In this document: positions 35,401 through 41,400 of the stretch, one piece after another | Layout of the letters: every line of letters starts with the position of its first letter | How positions within the stretch are numbered: the stretch's first letter is position 1 | Assembly (NCBI RefSeq): GCF_029633865.1 | Contig: NC_079221.1 | Location: 604,501-668,500 of the forward strand | Direction of reading: 5' to 3' | Source: Lampris incognitus | Lineage: Eukaryota; Chordata; Actinopteri; Lampriformes; Lampridae | DNA: 64,000 nucleotides | Program-made: the position numbers and the translations under genes | Notes under the pieces: model-generated | The model's input: the letters and a program-made list of their open reading frames with translations, nothing else | Databases searched by the model: none | What the model was told of the DNA's origin: nothing

Positions 35401-38400
35401 TGATCTGTTATTTTGTGGAGCAGGTTAAAAGTTATCTTGACAATGGTGGTGTGGTTGGAGCCGTGTTTTTGGATTTTACAAAGGCCTTTGACACCTTTAA
35501 TCATGACGTCCTACTCTCAAAGAGTTCAAGATTTAACTTTTCCGTTGATGCATTAGACTGGATGGAGTCCTATTTAAATAAGAGAAAACAGTGTACTAAA
35601 ATTGGTGACAAATGTTCAGCAAACACATATTGTACAGCAGGGGTCCCTCAAGGGTCTATACTAGGACCCATTTTATTTAGTATATACATAAACGACCTTC
35701 CACAAGCCTGTCCAGATGTAAACGTTCAAATGTATGCCGACGATACGGTCATCTTAACTCATACAAGATCAAAAGAGCAAGGTGCAGCTAAATTAACAGC
35801 TGCCATGTGCAAGGTATCGGATTGGCTTACAAACTCATGCTTAACTCCCAATGTAAGCAAAACAGTCTGCATGTACTTTACATCAAGGACCAACAATTCA
35901 GTTGATCCAGACATTTTATTAAATGGTGAAGTTATTAATACGGTGACACATGTAAAATATTCAGGCATCATAATGGACAAGCACTTGCCTTTTAAAAAAC
36001 ATGTCAGTAAGGTAACCAAGAACATTAAGTTCAATTTGAATAATTTTAAGAGCATCAGGCATCAAATGTCTTCATCTGCCGCAAATCTTTTTCTACATGC
36101 CATGATTTTCCCTCATTTGTCGTACTGTATAACCACTTGGTCCCAAGCAGGTGTGACCACCCTCAAGCCAGTATATTCTCTATATAAACAGATTTTTTAA
36201 AATATTGGATAAAAAAACCAAGGGAATTTCACCACTGCCATATCCTGAAAAAATATAACTGTCCTAATTTTGATAATTTTTTGTTTTATTCAGATGTATG
36301 CCTGATGTTCAAGATTATTCATGGACTCACCCCCCTGAGAGCATGCCTGGCCTCTCCCGACAATGACAGAACTGTAAGGGTCAGAACCAGAGCATCTTCA
36401 AGGGGAGATTGGGTACCACAGTTTAGGAAGACTACTTTTGATCAATTAGCCTTTTCAGTAAAAGTGGTGGGAAAGTGGAATTCCCTTCCCCCAATGTCAG
36501 AGAGTCAGCCAGCTTTGCGGTGTTTAAAAAGCGTCGTAAACTTTGGTTAAAATCAGCACAAACGTGTAATCACAAATAAATGTCCTTGCTTTAACATTTT
36601 GTACATACTTTAGATTTCACTCGGGGTTTTTGTTGTGCTTTTTATTCAGAGTAGTTACTATATTTTTCTTAGTCCGGAGCAGCCCAGGGTTCTGGCCTGA
36701 ACCAGCCTAGGGTTCTGGCCTGAACCAACCTAGGGTTCTGGCCTGAACCAACCTAGGGTTCTGCCTGAACCAGCCTTGGGTTCTGGCTGGAACCAGCCCA
36801 GGTGCAACTGACCGTAGACTTGTGTGTAATTTATAGTCCCGGCCATTGAACAGGCCAGACTGGTTTTTAGAGCTGTTGTCATAGTTTAGGACAGATTGTT
36901 ATTTATTGATGTTTCAGGTCAGTTTACTATTTATATTTATTGTTGCTGAATAGATGAAATCCATATTCATTATGTTGTTGTCATATAGGCCAGATTGCTA
37001 GTTATATCCCCTGTTTTAAATAGATCAGATTGTATTTATAACTTTTGAGATTGGTTTTCTGATGTATTGTCATGTTTTTACTTCTGTATTAATTGTTGTT
37101 TGTCTGCCTGTCCAATAGTTTTCTTATGTATTGTTATGTTTTTACTTCTGTATTAATTGTTGTTTGTCTGCCTGTCCAATAGTTTTCTTATGTATTGTTA
37201 TGTTTTTACTTCTGTATTAATTGTTGTTTGTTTGCCTGCCCAGGGACTGCAGATGCAAATTAGCTGCCAACTAACTCTGGTGCAATTGTAAAATTGTGCG
37301 TTGTCCCTGTCAAAAAAACAATAAACTAAACTAAGTAAACGCCTTTATATTAGCATCTGTATTTGTCAGTAAAGTAAAAGTCATATTAGCATCTGAATTT
37401 GTCAGTAAATTAAAAGTCATCATATTAGCATCTGTACCTGTCAGTAAAGTAAAAGTCATTGCATTAGCATCTGTATTTGTCAGTAAAGTAATAGTCATCA
37501 TATTGGCATCTGTATTTGTCAGTAAAGTAAACCAAGTAAAAAAACACGTTCTACAGAATTGCTTCAGTTTTGAAGAAGTGTTCATCAGAAGTGTAACTTA
37601 GCGATGCATAAAAGTCCTTGCACGTCAACCCCTTTCTTTCCGGCGATGCTTCCGCAGGTGAAGGTAATACATGCAACACCGGTACTGTATATCAGTGAGT
37701 GCTTGCAGACCAGCTGCAAATCTGCCACACCGCTCTATTCCATCAGTTTCAAAATCCTCTGTTGTTCTGCAGGATTTTGCATATTGCCTGTCATCAAAGC
37801 TGCAATGAAGACAAAGCAACTGTTGTCAGCTGACAGGTTTGAACCCCAATATCTATAACTATTTGACAAGGGAAACAAACAGCGCAAAAAATAAACAAAT
37901 AACTAAAAGAAAATATAGCAAGGAACTGCTGAAGGCATAGGTTTTAAACATGACACATGTTTTGTTTTTGTGGATTTTCTCACCCTTTTTTCCCCAGTTG
38001 TATCCGGCCAATTACCCCACTCTTCTGAGCCGTCCCGGTCGCTGCTCCACCCCCTCTGCTGATCCAGGGAGGGCTGCAGACTACCACATACCCCCTCCCA
38101 TACATGTGGAGTCACCAGCCGCTTCTTTTCACCTGACAGTGAGGAGTTTCACCGGGGGGACGTAGCACGTGGGAGGAGCACGCTATTCCCCCCAGTTCCC
38201 CCTCCCCCCTGAACAGACGCCCCGACCGACCAGAGGAGGCGTGAGTGCAGTGACCAGGACACATACTCACATCCAGCTTCCCACCCACAGACATGGCTAA
38301 CTGTGTCTGTAGAGACACTAAGCCAGGGGTAACACAGGGATTTGAACCAGTGATCCCCGTGTTGATAGGCAACGGAACAGCCCGCCATGCTACCTGGACA

Positions 38401-41400
38401 CCCATGGCAGTTCTTTTTAATCTTTACGCCTACACTGTAATATAAGCTGGTATATAATGTCCCGGGTTAGCGTTGCTCAGCTTTGCTGTTTTAATAACCC
38501 AGCATAATGCTGTTTTGTACTGATGGAGCACCATTCGGGTTTTTCCAACTGGGTCTGCAGATCATACAATACACTTTTTTAGGACCACCTCCCCCCCCAA
38601 AATTGTGTAAAATGTTTTTTAAATTCAGAACCCAAAACTTTTATTTTGTCCTCTTGGGAAAAAAACATTGCAGGTGGTTTGCGAAGGCGTTGAAAGTCAG
38701 GTTGTGTGCGAACAAGGCAGAAGATTAGCAGAAGATCATGTAGCACCTGAAGAACACGGCTCATCCACTGAAAGCTGTCCTCCTCGGAGGCATCTGGTCT
38801 TTGTTCTGCCACAACAACGATTCTTTCATCATGTAGCACTGACACAGAAAACACCGCTATCCTGGAACACACAAATAAAACCCCCGTGTTACAATGGCAG
38901 CACTGTGTACAACACTGCACTGAACAACAAACACACAATGCATCTGGGGCTTCCATGTCAGCAGCCGACCAACTCTCATGTAGACAGTTTTCAGCTGTAG
39001 CTACAACCAACTGTAGGTTTTGGAAAAAAAAGGAGTTTTTAAACTTCCCCTCCTTTACCTTCCCCTGTAAACAAACTTCATGGGCTCCACTGCCAGTGCG
39101 GTGGCGACCACGTCATCAGCGTTGTGTCTCCGCCCACTCACCACCATCAGCCCATCCATCTTCCCCACAACAAACACCAGATGGTCCTGGTGGGGTGACA
39201 CAATGAAGACACAGCTACATTTTTATTCATTTATTTTTTAACCCCTCCCTTTTCTCCCCAATTGTACTTGGCCAATTACCCCACTCTTCCAAGCCAACCC
39301 GGTCTCTGCTCCAGCCCCTCTGCTGATCCGGGAAGGGCTGCAGACTACCACATGCCTCCTCCCATACATGTGGGGTCACCAGCCGCTTCTTTTCACCTGA
39401 CAGTGAGGAGTCTCACCAGGGGGAAGTAGTGCATGGGAAGAGCACGCTATTCCCCCCAGTATCCCCTCCCCCCTCAAACAAGCGCACTGATTGACCAGAG
39501 GAGGTGCCAGTGCAGCGACCAGGACACATACCCACATCCGGCTTCCCAGCCCACAGACACGGCCAATTGTGTCTGTAGGGACGCCTGACCAAGTCGGAGG
39601 TAACGCGGGGATTCGAACTGGCGATCCCTGTGTTGGTAGGCAACGGTTTAGACTGCTACGCTACCCGGATGCCCCCACACATTTACATTTTTAGGAACTA
39701 AACTGGTGTTAGCACCTGGAGGGATCAGTGTCTCGCTTAAGGACATGTCAACAGAACGGGCGGTTGTAAGCTGTGAAAGAATAAGTATATTGCACACACT
39801 CTTTTGTGAAACACACAGCAGTACACAACAAAGCAGGTGTTTAGTTAACTCTTTTCCAAACCCCCAGAAGCTTTACTGCTGTTGGTGCCAAGACTGACAT
39901 CAGTGAAACCACTTGAGTCCAGTAAAGTGCTTGAGAGGACATGAATAACACAGCGGCGAGGTAAAATCCAGACCACTACTGAGCAAACTGGGTGAACTGA
40001 AATAAGAACAGAAATCAGTCAGCCAGTCATTCGTCCACTGTGACAGAAATCAGTCAGCCAGCCATTCACCCACTGTAACAGAAATCAGTCAGCCAGCCAT
40101 TCACCCACTGTAACAGAAATCAGTCAGCCAGCCATTCATCCACTGTAACAGAAATCAGTCAGCCAGTCAATCGTCCACTGTAACAGAAATCAGTCAGCCA
40201 GCCATTCACCCACTGTAACAGAAATCAGTCAGCCAGTCATTCACCCATGGTAACAGAAATCAGTCAGCCAGTCATTCATCCACTGTAACAGAAATCAGTC
40301 AGCCAGTCATACACCCACTGTAACAGAAATCAGTCAGCCAGTCATTCGTCCACTGTAACAGAAATCAGTCAGCCAGCCATTCATCCACTGTAACAGAAAT
40401 CAGTCAGCCAGTCAATCGTCCACTGTAACAGAAATCAGTCAGCCAGCCATTCACCCACTGTAACAGAAATCAGTCAGCCAGTCATTCACCCACTGTAACA
40501 GAAATCAGTCAGCCAGTCATTCATCCACTGTAACAGAAATCAGTCAGCCAGTCATACACCCACTGTAACAGAAATCAGTCAGCCAGTCATTCGTCCACTG
40601 TAACAGAAATCAGTCAGCCAGTCATTCACCCACTGTAACAGAAATCAGTCAGCCAGTCATTCACCCACTGTAACAGAAATCAGTCAGCCAGTCGTTAACC
40701 CACCGTAACAGAATTCAGTCAGCCAGTCATTCATCCACTGTAACAGAAATCAGTCAGCCAGTCATTCATCCACTGTAACAGAAATCAGTCAGCCAGTCAT
40801 TCGTCCACTGTAACAGTGGACATAACCTGGACCGGTTCTTCTGTACAGTTGAGTAATGCCAGCCGGACATTAAAGTCTCGTCTGACCTCGAGCTGAAATG
40901 AGAAAGGTCAGCCCTTACTAAAACATCTGTGCTTAACTCCTTTCTTTTTTAAGACCGTTCCTAAGGGAAACTACTGTCCTCAGTGTTTTTTCTGGTGCTG
41001 AGCCACCGAGACATCCAGCACTTGGCAAACAAGTCAAGGTCAAAGCAGAAAAATAAGGGAGTTTAGGATCAGGAAGAAAACTGACCGGTCCCACAAATCC
41101 CAGTAAAGACGTCCTGGTGAAGGGTCTGTCGCTGATTGGGGCTCCAGACAATGTTACTGGGATAGCCTGCAACAACACACATTACAGAAGACACAGGTAA
41201 GTGAGGGCTCAAATGTGGCCCATGTGTGCATGCCAGCACATGCTATAAAAGCACTTTCTAAGATTTTATACTTCTGATTTTGAAGTTTTTTGTGAGGTGA
41301 AGATTATCATCAATATTTCAAAGATCTGGAGCAGCCAATCTGGAAACATTATTTCAACACCTGAGAACTGAGTATATTTTCTGCAAAAAGGACCAACATT

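Larger units (their letters stand above)
34855..37332 (+). mobile_element. jockey/CR1-superfamily LINE inserted in the 38-bp array
   Basis: Plus-strand reverse transcriptase. The frame runs from about 34855 to 36200 with stop codons at 34998 and 35250. The longest open part (35307-36200, 297 codons) has FLDFTKAFD (residues 54-62), GVPQGSILGP (112-121) and YADD (143-146). A frameshift precedes the C-terminal piece at 36281-36550 (LMFKIIHGLTPLRAC, GKWNSLPP). The 3' UTR ends in caataaactaaactaa. Array sequence resumes directly afterwards. The element is inactive and lies antisense to dip2a. Confidence 0.85.
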
